Notes: generated by a model not told the origin, from the sequence alone. A stretch of DNA of 64,000 bases from Xanthobacteraceae bacterium (GCA_019635635.1 JAHBZB010000002.1:891204-955203), one strand, 5' to 3'; counted from the stretch's first letter, positions 25,708 to 34,837 are shown. Numbers and translations are program-made.

Positions 25708-26562
25708 TTATCCGGCAGCATCATTCTTTCTGTCAGCGCGGAAATCCAGCGCGGGTGACTTCAACTGCCACAGAAAACCGTGTGCGCGTTCGTCGCGAAT
25801 TTCCTTCAGCCCGATCTGCATGGCGTCGTAGCCGCCGCGGGGTGCCGCCGCATAGGTGCCGAACAAGCGGTCCCAAAGGGAAAACACAGTGCCGTAGTTG
25901 CTGTCCGTCTCGCGGTGCCAGGCCGAGTGATGCAGCGAGTGCATGTTCGGCGTGACAAAAATCAGGCGCAGTACGCGGTCGAGTTCTTGAGAAATCCGGA
26001 AGTTCGCGTGCGTTGCAACGTGCACGCCCGCTTCCACGAGTTCGTATGCCGCGAGCACGGCCGGATCCATGCCGAGCGCGGCCGCCACCGAAGCCGTGAC
26101 GAGAACGAGCATGCACACTTCAGCGGGGTGGGAACGGAGTGCGGTCGAAACATCGAGATGCGTATCGGAATGATGCACGCGATGTATGCGCCATAATACC
26201 GGCGTCTTATGCATAATGAAATGCAGCGCGTAGCCCGCGAAGCTGCGCCCGAACACAGTGAGCGCGACTGCGAGCCACCATGGCACGGAAACATTATTCA
26301 GCAGGCCGTAGCCGTTGCGGTTCGCCCAATAGGCGGCGGCGACCGACGAGACCGGCGTTAACACCGCAAGCGTAAGATTGATCAGCCCGATACCGAAATT
26401 CGTCGGCCAGCGATTCGGGCGCGCCGGATCGGAAGAGAATCCCGGCTTTCGCGCCTCGATAACGGCAAACACGACAATGACCGTGACGTAACCGAGCATG
26501 AGAAGCGTCTGCCGGTCAGGCGCTACCGCTAGAACCACGCGCTCGAAGGTAACCCAGTCCAT
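25708..26562 (-). CDS. Sterol desaturase / fatty acid hydroxylase family membrane enzyme
   Basis: The 284-residue protein has four or so hydrophobic helices and the clustered histidines of the di-iron membrane hydroxylase family: HFIMH, HRVHH and HSLHHSAWH. Family members hydroxylate or desaturate sterols, carotenoids or fatty acids using oxygen. The substrate cannot be deduced; hopanoid or lipid modification would be plausible. It lies between the two paralogous secreted-protein genes but on the opposite strand. Confidence 0.92.
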   Translation of the reverse strand: MDWVTFERVVLAVAPDRQTLLMLGYVTVIVVFAVIEARKPGFSSDPARPNRWPTNFGIGLINLTLAVLTPVSSVAAAYWANRNGYGLLNNVSVPWWLAVALTVFGRSFAGYALHFIMHKTPVLWRIHRVHHSDTHLDVSTALRSHPAEVCMLVLVTASVAAALGMDPAVLAAYELVEAGVHVATHANFRISQELDRVLRLIFVTPNMHSLHHSAWHRETDSNYGTVFSLWDRLFGTYAAAPRGGYDAMQIGLKEIRDERAHGFLWQLKSPALDFRADRKNDAAG

Positions 26563-26658
26563 TATGAATCAATATGCCCGTCCGATGTGCCGGATGGGAA
26601 TACTGCCTGAAGAATGCTAGGAAAGCAGCGGCTCGTTCAAGGATAAGGGGGTTGTCCG

Positions 26659-26922
26659 ATGGCTAGATCGAAGCTGGCGACACTGACATTAGCGGTGGCG
26701 ATGGCAATTTCACCGCTTACGGCCAAAGCAGGCGTCATCATCGTGCCGCCTGTAGCGCAGGCCTCAACGAGCGGAGCCGCTACTTTCGGGCTGGTCGGCT
26801 GCGTCGGCAGCATCATGCTCGCCGCGATCGACGCAAGCCGCAGATACAACCGCGAACTTACGACCGAAGAAGCCGCGACCTGCGGTCTGCTTTACTGGAT
26901 CAAGCTCGCAAACCTGCAATGA
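26659..26922 (+). CDS. Small secreted protein, paralogue B (87 aa)
   Basis: A signal peptide (MARSKLATLTLAVAMAISPL, cleaved near AKAG) and the same C-terminal block as paralogue A: FGLVGCVGSIMLAAID, RELTTEEAATCGLLYW, then IKLANLQ. Both cysteines are kept. An AAGGGGG lies upstream of the ATG. The signal peptides have diverged while the C-terminal ~45 residues are conserved, which points to selection on the mature part. Confidence 0.75.
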   Translation: MARSKLATLTLAVAMAISPLTAKAGVIIVPPVAQASTSGAATFGLVGCVGSIMLAAIDASRRYNRELTTEEAATCGLLYWIKLANLQ

Positions 26923-26950
26923 TAAATCCTTTCCTGATGGGAAAATGAAA

Positions 26951-26969
26951 CCCCGGCGGCACGCCGGGG
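26951..26969 (+). terminator. Intrinsic terminator after paralogue B
   Basis: ccccggcg / cgccgggg with a 3-nt loop, then ttttgttttttt. Confidence 0.9.
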
Positions 26970-27004
26970 TTTTGTTTTTTTGAGCAGCCGGATATCTGAC
27001 GGGA

Positions 27005-27463
27005 ATGGCGAAGAAGAAAGCGGTCGACGATACGCACGCGGCGCGGCCATTCTGGAAACGGGCGCTCAACCTGAACGTGATGCGCAAGCTGCCGTTCTGG
27101 ATGCTCGCCTTCGCCTCGATCCTGATCGCGAACCACGCGCCTTATGGCAGAAGGCCGGTGGAATTCGACTGGGACATCAGCTGGGCCTCGATTGAATGGT
27201 CGCTCTACAAACCGCTGCACATTCTGGGCTGTGCGCTTCTGATGGTGCTTGCGGTACTCGCCTATCGATGGAAGCGCTGGCCGGTCGCGGCGTTGCTCAC
27301 CATGACGGTGGGCTTGAGTTGGGAAATCGCGCAAACGACGGTCGCGGGGCACAACCCGCGGCTTGCGGACCTCGCGCCGGATTTCATCGGCGTCGTGCTT
27401 GGCTGGCTGATCGTCGAAGGCATTCGCCACGCGATGCTGCCGGAGGATTATCTGTTCGGGTGA
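27005..27463 (+). CDS. VanZ-like membrane protein
   Basis: The 152-residue protein has four helices. The third and fourth contain GLSWEIAQTTVAGHNPRLAD and LAPDFIGVVLGWLIVEG, which fit the VanZ-like pattern (E--Q plus D---N/D--G). The family's molecular role is unclear. It ends 1 bp before the convergent minus-strand gene. Confidence 0.7.
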   Translation: MAKKKAVDDTHAARPFWKRALNLNVMRKLPFWMLAFASILIANHAPYGRRPVEFDWDISWASIEWSLYKPLHILGCALLMVLAVLAYRWKRWPVAALLTMTVGLSWEIAQTTVAGHNPRLADLAPDFIGVVLGWLIVEGIRHAMLPEDYLFG

Positions 27464-27464
27464 A

Positions 27465-27830
27465 TTACCAGACTGCGTAGGCGGTCAAAGCCGCGGCGGC
27501 GAGAAATATCGAAATCGCCGGATGCCGCCATCCGCAATAGATACAGCCAAGCGCGGTCAGGAAGACCGTTCCAGCGAGGGTGAGACCGATTGCCCGCAGC
27601 GGGTTTGCGGGCTGCGCGGCCACAATCGCGAGGACGGCCGCCGCGCACCACCAGTAGAGACTCGACAGGTGCCAGACCGCGCGAATGACGCGCTCGGTAA
27701 AGCCGCGATCGCCGCGGCGAAGCAAAGGCAAATCCGGCATCGCAAGCAGGCGCGGCAGAAATCCGCGTTCACCCAGATAGGAATGCGCAACGCCCGCGAC
27801 GACCATCAGAACAGCGGCCAGCGACAGCAT
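27465..27830 (-). CDS. Hypothetical four-helix membrane protein (121 aa)
   Basis: The 121-residue protein starts MLSLAAVLMVVAGVAHSYLG, has a short charged loop (LPLLRRGDRGFTERVIR), and three more hydrophobic segments with a CIYCGWRHP turn. The AHSYLGE-- and RAVWH-SS--W motifs recur in uncharacterised proteobacterial membrane proteins. The function is unknown. It is 11 bp downstream of the ETF-QO gene on the same strand. Confidence 0.7.
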   Translation of the reverse strand: MLSLAAVLMVVAGVAHSYLGERGFLPRLLAMPDLPLLRRGDRGFTERVIRAVWHLSSLYWWCAAAVLAIVAAQPANPLRAIGLTLAGTVFLTALGCIYCGWRHPAISIFLAAAALTAYAVW

Positions 27831-27841
27831 CGCGCGAACCT

Positions 27842-29509
27842 TTACATATTCGGATAGTTCGGCCCGCCGCCGCCTTCGGGCGTAGTCCAGTTGATGTTCT
27901 GGTTCGGGTCCTTGATGTCGCAGGTTTTACAGTGGACGCAATTCTGCGCGTTGATCTGGAAGCGCACATCGCTTCCCTCGCCCACCCACTCGTAAACGCC
28001 GGCAGGGCAATAGCGGTTCGACGGACCGGCATAAACATCGTGCTCCGACTCTTTCTGAAGCTCCATGTTTTTGACGATCAGATGGATCGGCTGGTTCTCT
28101 TCGTGGTTGGTGTTCGAAATGAACACAGAGCCGAGCTTGTCGAATGAGATCACGCCATCCGGTTTCGGATAATCGATCTTCTGGAATTTCGACGCGGGTT
28201 CGAGCGAGGCTGCATCGGTCTTGCCGTGACCGAGCGTGCCGAAGATGGAGAAGCCGAACAGCTGGTTCGTCCACATGTCGAAGCCGCCGAGCATCATGCC
28301 GAGATAGAGGCCGAACTTCGACCACAAGGGCTTCACGTTGCGGACCTTCTTGAGGTCCGCGCCGACCTGCGAGGCGCGCCAGCCTTCCTCGTAGCCGGTG
28401 AGTTCGTCGCGCGAGCGGCCGGCGGTGAGCGCATTTGCGATGTCTTCGGCAGCCATGATGCCGGTGAGCACCGCGTTGTGCGAACCCTTGATGCGCGGGA
28501 CGTTGACGAAGCCCGCCGCGCAGCCGACCAGCGCGCCGCCCGGAAACACAAGCTTCGGCACCGACTGGAAGCCGCCTTCCGTAATCGCACGTGCGCCATA
28601 GGAGAGACGCTTGCCGCCCTCGAAAGTGCCGCGGATCGCAGGATGTGTCTTGAAGCGCTGGAATTCCTCGAACGGGGCGATGTACGGGTTCTTGTAGTTG
28701 AGATGGACGACGAAGCCGACCATCACCTGCTCATCTTCCATGTGGTAGAGGAATGAGCCGCCGCCGGTTTCGTTATCCAGCGGCCAGCCGAAGGAGTGCT
28801 GCACCAGCCCCGGGTGGTGCTTCTCGGGCGCGACCTTCCAGAGTTCTTTCAGGCCGATGCCGAACTTCTGCGGCTCGGAATTTTTATCCAACCCGAATTT
28901 CGCGATTAGTTGTTTCGAGAGCGAGCCGCGCGCGCCTTCGGCAAACAGCGTGTACTTGCCGTGCAACTCGATACCACGCTCGAAATGCGAAGTCGGCTTG
29001 CCGTCGCGGCCGATGCCCTTATCGCCGGTGGCGACACCTTTCACCGCACCGTTCTCGTCGAACAAGACTTCGGCTGCCGCGAAGGTCGGATAGATTTCGA
29101 CGCCGAGCGCTTCGGCGCGCGACGCCAGCCAGCGGCAGACGTTACCGAGCGAGACGATGTAGTTGCCGTGATTGTTCATCAACGGCGGCATGAGGAAGTT
29201 CGGCAACCGGAAGGCGCCGGTCTTCGTCATGTAGTAAAAGCGATCGTCCTTAACCTGGGTCTTGAGCGGCGCGGTGTCGTCCTCGCGCCAGTCGGGAATC
29301 AGGCGATCGAGGCCGATGGGATCGACCACCGCGCCAGAAAGAATATGCGCGCCGACTTCGGAGCCTTTTTCCAGCACGACTACGGTCATCTCCGGCGAAA
29401 GCTGCTTGAGCTTGATCGCAGCCGCCAGACCGGAGGGCCCGGCGCCGACGATCACGACGTCGAATTCCATTGCCTCGCGTGCGGGGAGTTCCTGATTTTC
29501 CTCGGCCAT
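27842..29509 (-). CDS. Electron transfer flavoprotein-ubiquinone oxidoreductase
   Basis: The 555-residue flavoprotein passes electrons from ETF (fatty- and amino-acid dehydrogenases) to ubiquinone at the inner membrane. FAD is bound by DVVIVGAGPSGLAAAIKL near residue 20. The C-terminal 4Fe-4S domain has C501 in YCPAGVYEW and NCVHCKTCDI (C524, C527, C530). The ending GGGGPNYPNM is typical. The length equals that of mitochondrial-type ETF-QO. ETF subunit genes are not in the window. Confidence 0.97.
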   Translation of the reverse strand: MAEENQELPAREAMEFDVVIVGAGPSGLAAAIKLKQLSPEMTVVVLEKGSEVGAHILSGAVVDPIGLDRLIPDWREDDTAPLKTQVKDDRFYYMTKTGAFRLPNFLMPPLMNNHGNYIVSLGNVCRWLASRAEALGVEIYPTFAAAEVLFDENGAVKGVATGDKGIGRDGKPTSHFERGIELHGKYTLFAEGARGSLSKQLIAKFGLDKNSEPQKFGIGLKELWKVAPEKHHPGLVQHSFGWPLDNETGGGSFLYHMEDEQVMVGFVVHLNYKNPYIAPFEEFQRFKTHPAIRGTFEGGKRLSYGARAITEGGFQSVPKLVFPGGALVGCAAGFVNVPRIKGSHNAVLTGIMAAEDIANALTAGRSRDELTGYEEGWRASQVGADLKKVRNVKPLWSKFGLYLGMMLGGFDMWTNQLFGFSIFGTLGHGKTDAASLEPASKFQKIDYPKPDGVISFDKLGSVFISNTNHEENQPIHLIVKNMELQKESEHDVYAGPSNRYCPAGVYEWVGEGSDVRFQINAQNCVHCKTCDIKDPNQNINWTTPEGGGGPNYPNM

Positions 29510-29610
29510 AGCGCTCTTCCTTGGGATTTCGAGTGTTTTCCCTGTTTTTTGGACCGATTACAACGTGCTTGTCATTGACGTAGCGGCAGTTTGGATTTCA
29601 TTTCGAGGCC

Positions 29611-30426
29611 ATGTCCGAAGCTCCGCCGCATCCGATGGACGTTCTGCGCTTCTACGCCGAAAACGGCGTGGACATTGCGCTAGACGAGAGCGCGCCGAAC
29701 CGTCTGGCGGAACCGGCGCCGGTATTCGAGACGCCGAAGCGAGAGGCGCCGAAGCCTTTCGGCGCGACCCCCGCGCCGCTGCGACCGCAGGCGGCTTCGC
29801 GAAACGTCACGCCGCCCGCAGCACCCGAAGCCGCAATCCGCGACGCGGCACAACTCGCAGCCGATGCGAAGACGCTCGACGAGTTGCGCGCGGCTGTCGA
29901 AAGTTTTCAGGGCTGCGCGCTGAAAGCAACTGCGATGCGTACAGTGTTCGCCGACGGCAACCCGCAGGCGCGGCTAATGTTCGTCGGCGAAGGACCGGGT
30001 GCGGACGAAGACCGCGAGGGCCTGCCCTTCGTCGGCCGCTCGGGAAAATTGCTCGACCGCATGATCGCGGCGATCGGCCTCGACCGCACCTCCGCCTATA
30101 TCGCGAACATCATTCCGTGGCGTCCGCCCGGAAACCGGACGCCGACGCCGCAGGAATCCGCGATCTGCCTGCCCTTCATCAAGCGGCAGATCGAGCTTGC
30201 CGATCCCGACATTCTGGTCTGCCTCGGCGGGCCTTCGGCAACGACGCTGCTGGAGTTAAAAGAAGGCATCACGCGCGCACGCGGGCGCTGGTTCGAATAC
30301 GACACGGGCAAGCGCAAGATCAAAGCCATCGCCCTCTTCCACCCGGCTTATCTGTTGCGCTCGCCCGCGCACAAAAAGCTCGCGTGGCAGGATTTGCTTT
30401 CGATCAAGAAGGCGCTGGCGTCCTAG
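29611..30426 (+). CDS. udg: Family 4-type uracil-DNA glycosylase
   Basis: The 271-residue protein has a variable Pro/Ala-rich N-terminal ~85 residues and then the family-4 UDG domain: MFVGEGPGADED (motif A), LPFVGRSGKLLD, RPPGNRTPTP and HPAYLLRSP (motif B). It removes uracil from DNA at the start of base excision repair. Of the four cysteines that normally hold the 4Fe-4S cluster, only C102 and C186 are in place. The other two positions read F99 (FQGC) and W170 (IIPWRPP), so a normal cluster is unlikely. It is divergent from ETF-QO. Confidence 0.9.
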   Translation: MSEAPPHPMDVLRFYAENGVDIALDESAPNRLAEPAPVFETPKREAPKPFGATPAPLRPQAASRNVTPPAAPEAAIRDAAQLAADAKTLDELRAAVESFQGCALKATAMRTVFADGNPQARLMFVGEGPGADEDREGLPFVGRSGKLLDRMIAAIGLDRTSAYIANIIPWRPPGNRTPTPQESAICLPFIKRQIELADPDILVCLGGPSATTLLELKEGITRARGRWFEYDTGKRKIKAIALFHPAYLLRSPAHKKLAWQDLLSIKKALAS

Positions 30427-30428
30427 TT

Positions 30429-30468
30429 GTCATTCCGGGTCCGATGCTTCGCATCGTCCCGGAATGAC
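30429..30468. repeat. Compact palindromic repeat (gtcattccggg type)
   Basis: gtcattccggg and cccggaatgac flank an inner hairpin cgatgc-ttc-gcatcg. It sits between the convergent udg and permease genes and probably doubles as a terminator. It shares its arms with the element at 23619-23729. Confidence 0.8.
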
Positions 30469-30478
30469 AGGACCGCAA

Positions 30479-31864
30479 TCAAGTAAACGCGAACTTGATC
30501 GCGAACAAAATCGCCAGCACAAACAGTGCGGGCGTCACGTCCTTCTCCTTGCCCGCGAAGATTTTGATCAGCGCAAAGGTGATGAAGCCGAGGCCGATGC
30601 CGGTCGCGATCGAATAAGTCAGCGGCATCGAGACGGCGCAGACGATGGCCGGTGCGTATTCAGTGATGTCGTTCCAGTCCATCTCCGAAAGCCCGCGCGC
30701 CATGATCGCCGCGACGAACAAAAGTGCGGCGGCCGAGGCATAGGCCGGGATGGATGCTGCAAGCGGCGAGAAGAACAGCGCGAGCAGAAATAGAATAGAG
30801 ACCACCACCGCGGTCAAGCCGGTGCGGCCTCCCGCGGCCACGCCTGCGCTGCTTTCGATATAGCTCGTCGTGGTGGAGGTGCCGATTGCCGAGCCGAACA
30901 TCGCGGCGAAGCTGTCGGAAATCAGCGCCTGACGCATGCGCGGGAGATTGCCCTTCTTGTCGAGCAGGCCCGAGCGGTGCGTGACGCCGATCAGGGTACC
31001 CGCATTGTCGAATACGTCGATCAGGAACAGCGTCAGCACGGCGACGATGAAGGACAGTTCGAAGGTGCGCGACCAGTCGAACGCAAGCAACGTCGGCGAG
31101 AGCGACGGCGGCAGCGAGACGACGCCGCCGAACTTGGTCAAGCCCAGCGGGATGCCGACCGCGGCCACCACCAGCATGCCGATGATGGTCGCGCCCGGAA
31201 TGTTCCGATAATTCAGCGCTGCGATCAGAATGAAGCCGAAGATCGCAAGAATCGCGGGCCATGAGGCAAGCAGCCGCGGATCGAGCTTGCCGAGCGTGAC
31301 CAAGGTTGCCGGGTGGTCGACGATGATGCCGGCGTTCTCGAGCGCGATAATCGCCAGGAACAGGCCGACGCCCGCCGAAATCGCGAGCTTCAGGTTCAGG
31401 GGAATCGCGTTGATGATGTATTCGCGAACCCGGAATACCGAAACCAGGAAGAACAGCACGCCCGATAGAAACACCGCCCAGAGCGCCTGCTGCCATGTGT
31501 ATTTATATGTAAGCACGATGGTGAAAGCGAAAAAGGCGTTCAAGCCCATGCCGGGCGCGAGCGCGATCGGATATTTCGCGTATAGGCCCATCACCGCGGT
31601 TGCGACCGCGGCGGCGAGACAGGTCGCGACGAAGACCGCGCCCTGCGGCATGCCCGCTTTCGCAAGAATCTGCGGGTTGACGACGATGATGTAGGCCATC
31701 GTCAGGAACGTGGTGATGCCGGCGATGATCTCGGTGCGGATGGTGGAACCGTTTTCGCCGATGGAGAAATAGTCGTTCAGCCAATTCTCGAACTGCGACG
31801 GCTGTGGACGCGACGACGCCTTGGCCCGCGCCTTCGCCTTTGCGGCCTTCTTTGCCTTTGCCAT
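30479..31864 (-). CDS. NCS2-family (AzgA-like) purine permease
   Basis: The 461-residue transporter has 12-14 helices. A Lys/Ala-rich N-terminus (AKAKKAAKAKARAKASSR) leads to TEIIAGITTFLTMAYIIVVNP, then APGMGLNAFFAF and DVFDNAGTLIGV, the signatures of the AzgA branch of NCS2 (adenine, guanine or hypoxanthine uptake). The start ATG (31864) gives the family length; the longer frame upstream is not coding-like. The lysine repeat ahead of the family's conserved start is unusual but could be lineage-specific. Confidence 0.93.
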   Translation of the reverse strand: MAKAKKAAKAKARAKASSRPQPSQFENWLNDYFSIGENGSTIRTEIIAGITTFLTMAYIIVVNPQILAKAGMPQGAVFVATCLAAAVATAVMGLYAKYPIALAPGMGLNAFFAFTIVLTYKYTWQQALWAVFLSGVLFFLVSVFRVREYIINAIPLNLKLAISAGVGLFLAIIALENAGIIVDHPATLVTLGKLDPRLLASWPAILAIFGFILIAALNYRNIPGATIIGMLVVAAVGIPLGLTKFGGVVSLPPSLSPTLLAFDWSRTFELSFIVAVLTLFLIDVFDNAGTLIGVTHRSGLLDKKGNLPRMRQALISDSFAAMFGSAIGTSTTTSYIESSAGVAAGGRTGLTAVVVSILFLLALFFSPLAASIPAYASAAALLFVAAIMARGLSEMDWNDITEYAPAIVCAVSMPLTYSIATGIGLGFITFALIKIFAGKEKDVTPALFVLAILFAIKFAFT

Positions 31865-32080
31865 GAATGCCCCCTCAAGAATACGGATCGAATCCAAAAT
31901 GCATTGCGGAACAGAATAGCCCGCCGCCGACACCGACGCGGACAGCCGCGTTACTTGTCCACCGCAAGGACTTTTCATGACGCGCCGCGGGAGAGCGCCG
32001 GAAAGCGCTTGCGCTGCAGAGACATGAGCGGCGGCCCGGGTTAAAGTGACTCCAATCTGGCCGGCACGGAGTACCCTGAG

Positions 32081-33454
32081 ATGGACATCGATCCGCTGCT
32101 GCTTGCGCGAATCCAGTTCGCCTTCACGATCACCTTCCACATCATCTTCCCCACCTTCACGATCGGGCTTTCGGCCTATATCGCGACGCTCGAGGTAATG
32201 TGGCTATGGTCCGGGCGTGAACACTATCACCGGCTGGCGCGCTTCTGGACCAAGATCTTCGCGGTTTCGTTCGCAATGGGCGTCGTCTCCGGCATCGTGC
32301 TCTCGTATCAGTTCGGCACCAACTGGAGCCGCTTCTCCGAATTCGCGGGCAACATCGTCGGGCCACTGATGGGCTACGAGGTGCTGACCGCGTTCTTCCT
32401 CGAGGCGACCTTCCTCGGCATCATGCTGTTCGGCTGGGACCGGGTGCCGAAGCCGTTGCATGTCTTCGCCTGCATCGCGGTCGCTGCCGGCACGCTGATG
32501 TCGGCGTTCTGGATTCTGTCCGCGAACAGCTGGATGCAGACGCCGCAGGGACACGCGATCCAGAACGGCATCGCGGTGCCGGTGGACTGGCTCGCAATCG
32601 TCTTCAATCCGAGCTTTCCCTATCGCTTCGCGCACATGACGACGGCCGCCTATCTGACGACCTCCTTCGTCGTGCTCGCAGTCGGCGCGCGCTACATGAT
32701 CGCGGGCAAATTTTTTGACGAGGCGAAGACCATGCTCCGCATGGGGATCGGCTTCGCCGCGATCGTGGCCCCGCTCCAGCTTCTGATCGGCGACCAGCAC
32801 GGGCTGAATACGCTCAAGCACCAGCCGATCAAGATCGCGGCGATGGAAGCGCATTGGGACGGCAGCCATCCCGGCGCGCTCGTGCTATTCGCATGGCCCG
32901 ACGAGAAGAACGAAAAGAATCTGTTCGAGATTTCGATTCCGAAAGCGGCTTCCATGATCCTGAAGCACGACCCCAACGCGCTGTTCCCGGGATTGAAGAG
33001 CGTACCGCCGCAAGACCGTCCGCCGGTAAAGAACGTGTTCTTCGCCTTCCGCGTCATGGTCGGCATCGGCCTGTTCATGATCGGATCGGCTTTCTTCGGC
33101 ATTTATCTCTGGTGGCGGCGGAAGCTTTTTCAAACGCGCTGGTATCTGTGGCCGATGCAGCATGCATGGTGGATCGGGTTCGTCGCGGTGATCGCAGGCT
33201 GGCTCGTCACCGAAAACGGAAGACAGCCGTGGATCGTCTATGGATTGCAACGAACCGCGGACGCGATCTCTCCGGTCGCGGGCGGCCTCGTGCTCTCCAC
33301 GCTTATCCTCTACGTCGCGGTCTATTCGATCGTGTTCTCGATGGGCATCTATTACATCAATCGGCTGATCGCGAAGGGCCCAGGCGCGGACGAACTGGCG
33401 CCCGACAGCGGCGTACCGAACCGGCCGCTCGCGGCAGGTGTGAAACAACAATGA
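32081..33454 (+). CDS. cydA: Cytochrome bd-type quinol oxidase subunit I (cyanide-insensitive type)
   Basis: The 457-residue subunit carries hemes and the quinol site of a terminal oxidase that reduces O2 to water. H20 in ITFHIIFPTF is the conserved heme ligand near the N-terminus; LTAFFLEATFLGIMLFGW, SANSWMQTP and GDQHG are family motifs. It is shorter than E. coli CydA (~520 residues), with a short Q-loop, as in CioA-type oxidases. GGAG lies 11 bp upstream of the ATG. The stop overlaps the next gene (ATGA). The alternative symbol would be cioA. Confidence 0.95.
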   Translation: MDIDPLLLARIQFAFTITFHIIFPTFTIGLSAYIATLEVMWLWSGREHYHRLARFWTKIFAVSFAMGVVSGIVLSYQFGTNWSRFSEFAGNIVGPLMGYEVLTAFFLEATFLGIMLFGWDRVPKPLHVFACIAVAAGTLMSAFWILSANSWMQTPQGHAIQNGIAVPVDWLAIVFNPSFPYRFAHMTTAAYLTTSFVVLAVGARYMIAGKFFDEAKTMLRMGIGFAAIVAPLQLLIGDQHGLNTLKHQPIKIAAMEAHWDGSHPGALVLFAWPDEKNEKNLFEISIPKAASMILKHDPNALFPGLKSVPPQDRPPVKNVFFAFRVMVGIGLFMIGSAFFGIYLWWRRKLFQTRWYLWPMQHAWWIGFVAVIAGWLVTENGRQPWIVYGLQRTADAISPVAGGLVLSTLILYVAVYSIVFSMGIYYINRLIAKGPGADELAPDSGVPNRPLAAGVKQQ

Positions 33455-33831
33455 CGATCGCTTTCGAACGCACCGTTCCGATCCTGCGGATGTTCTCGGT
33501 CGAGAAGACGAAGGAATTCTATTTCGACTTTCTCGGGTTCAAGCTCGACTGGGAACACCGCTTCCACGACGGCGCGCCGCTCTACATGCAGATCTCGCGC
33601 GGAGCGGCCGTGTTGCAACTTAGCGAACACTTCGGCGACGGCACGCCGGGCAGCGCGGTCTATTTCTACATGAAAGGCATCGAGGAATTTCAGCGCGAAC
33701 TGCTTTCCAAAAACTATCGTCATGCGCGGCCCGGTATTCATCATCAGGACTGGGGCATGATCGAAGTGATGATCGACGATCCTTCGGGCAACAAGATTCG
33801 TTTCGGCGAACCTAAATTACAGGGAGTCTGA
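33451..33831 (+). CDS. VOC/glyoxalase-fold protein within the bd oxidase operon
   Basis: The 126-residue protein starts MTIAFERTVPILRMFSVEKT and has the vicinal-oxygen-chelate fold pattern of bleomycin-resistance/glyoxalase proteins: FYFDFLGFKLDWEHRF, PLYMQISRGAAVLQLSEHFG and MIEVMIDDPSGNKIRFGEP. Candidate metal ligands include H55 or H60-region residues and the E in IEVMIDDP. The reaction is unknown. It is translationally coupled to cydA by ATGA and ends 1 bp before cydB, so it is expressed with the oxidase. Confidence 0.88.
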   Translation: MTIAFERTVPILRMFSVEKTKEFYFDFLGFKLDWEHRFHDGAPLYMQISRGAAVLQLSEHFGDGTPGSAVYFYMKGIEEFQRELLSKNYRHARPGIHHQDWGMIEVMIDDPSGNKIRFGEPKLQGV

Positions 33832-33832
33832 G

Positions 33833-34837
33833 ATGGAATGGTATCTGCCGCTGATCTGGGCACTGGTGATCGGCTTCGCGGTCGCGATGTATGTCGTGCT
33901 CGACGGTTTCGATCTCGGCATCGGCATTCTCTTTCCCTTCGTCGACTCCGATCAGGAGCGCGACCAGATGATGAACACGGTTGCACCGTTCTGGGACGGC
34001 AACGAAACCTGGCTTGTGCTCGGCGGCGCGGGACTGCTGGTTGCGTTTCCGGTCGCGTACGCGATCCTGTTGCCCGCGTTTTATCTGCCGGTGACGCTGA
34101 TACTGCTCGGGCTCGTGTTGCGCGGGGTGTCGTTCGAGTTTCGCTGGATTGCAAAGACCAGCAAGTATCTCTGGAATTTCGCGTTCGCAGGCGGATCGAC
34201 GGTCGCGGCCTTCATGCAGGGCGTGATCGTCGGCGGCATGGTGAGCGGAATCAAAGTGCAGGGCACGCAATATGCCGGCGGCAGCTTCGACTGGTTCACG
34301 CCATTCTCGTTGATGTGTGGCTTCGCGATGGTGACAGGCTATGCGCTGCTCGGCGCGACCTGGCTTCTCATGAAAACAGAAGGCGCGGTCGCAGAGCACG
34401 CGCGGCGTCATGCGATGATCGCGCTCTACGCAGTGCTGTTCTTCATGGCGGTCGTGTCGCTATGGACGCCGCTCGAACATGCGCGCATCGCGGAGCGCTG
34501 GTTCTCGCTGCCGAATTTCCTTTTCTTCTGGCCGGTGCCGCTCGTCACCGCGGTGCTTTCGTTCCTGTGCTGGTACTGGCTCAGGAAGGGAAACGATTTC
34601 ATGCCGTTCTGGTGCGCGATCGCGCTCTTCTTCATGGGCTATTCGGGACTGGTGATTTCCAATTTCCCGTATCTCGTGCCGCCCACACTGAGCGTCTGGG
34701 ACACGGCCGCGGTACCGGCGAGCCAGTTGTTCGCGCTGATGGGAACGCTTTTCATGTTTCCGATCCTGATCGGCTACACGGTTTTCATCTACTGGATTTT
34801 CCGCGGCAAAGTTCGCGAAGGCGAAGGCTATCACTAG
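33833..34837 (+). CDS. cydB: Cytochrome bd-type quinol oxidase subunit II
   Basis: The 334-residue subunit II has eight or nine helices. MEWYLPLIWALVIGFAVAMY, VLDGFDLGIGILFPF, FWDGNETWLVLGGAGL and RGVSFEFRW are family signatures. It partners CydA in the membrane. The ending FRGKVREGEGYH is typical of CioB-type proteins. No CydX-like small subunit is visible in the 218 bp that follow, which hold only an imperfect hairpin. Confidence 0.95.
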   Translation: MEWYLPLIWALVIGFAVAMYVVLDGFDLGIGILFPFVDSDQERDQMMNTVAPFWDGNETWLVLGGAGLLVAFPVAYAILLPAFYLPVTLILLGLVLRGVSFEFRWIAKTSKYLWNFAFAGGSTVAAFMQGVIVGGMVSGIKVQGTQYAGGSFDWFTPFSLMCGFAMVTGYALLGATWLLMKTEGAVAEHARRHAMIALYAVLFFMAVVSLWTPLEHARIAERWFSLPNFLFFWPVPLVTAVLSFLCWYWLRKGNDFMPFWCAIALFFMGYSGLVISNFPYLVPPTLSVWDTAAVPASQLFALMGTLFMFPILIGYTVFIYWIFRGKVREGEGYH

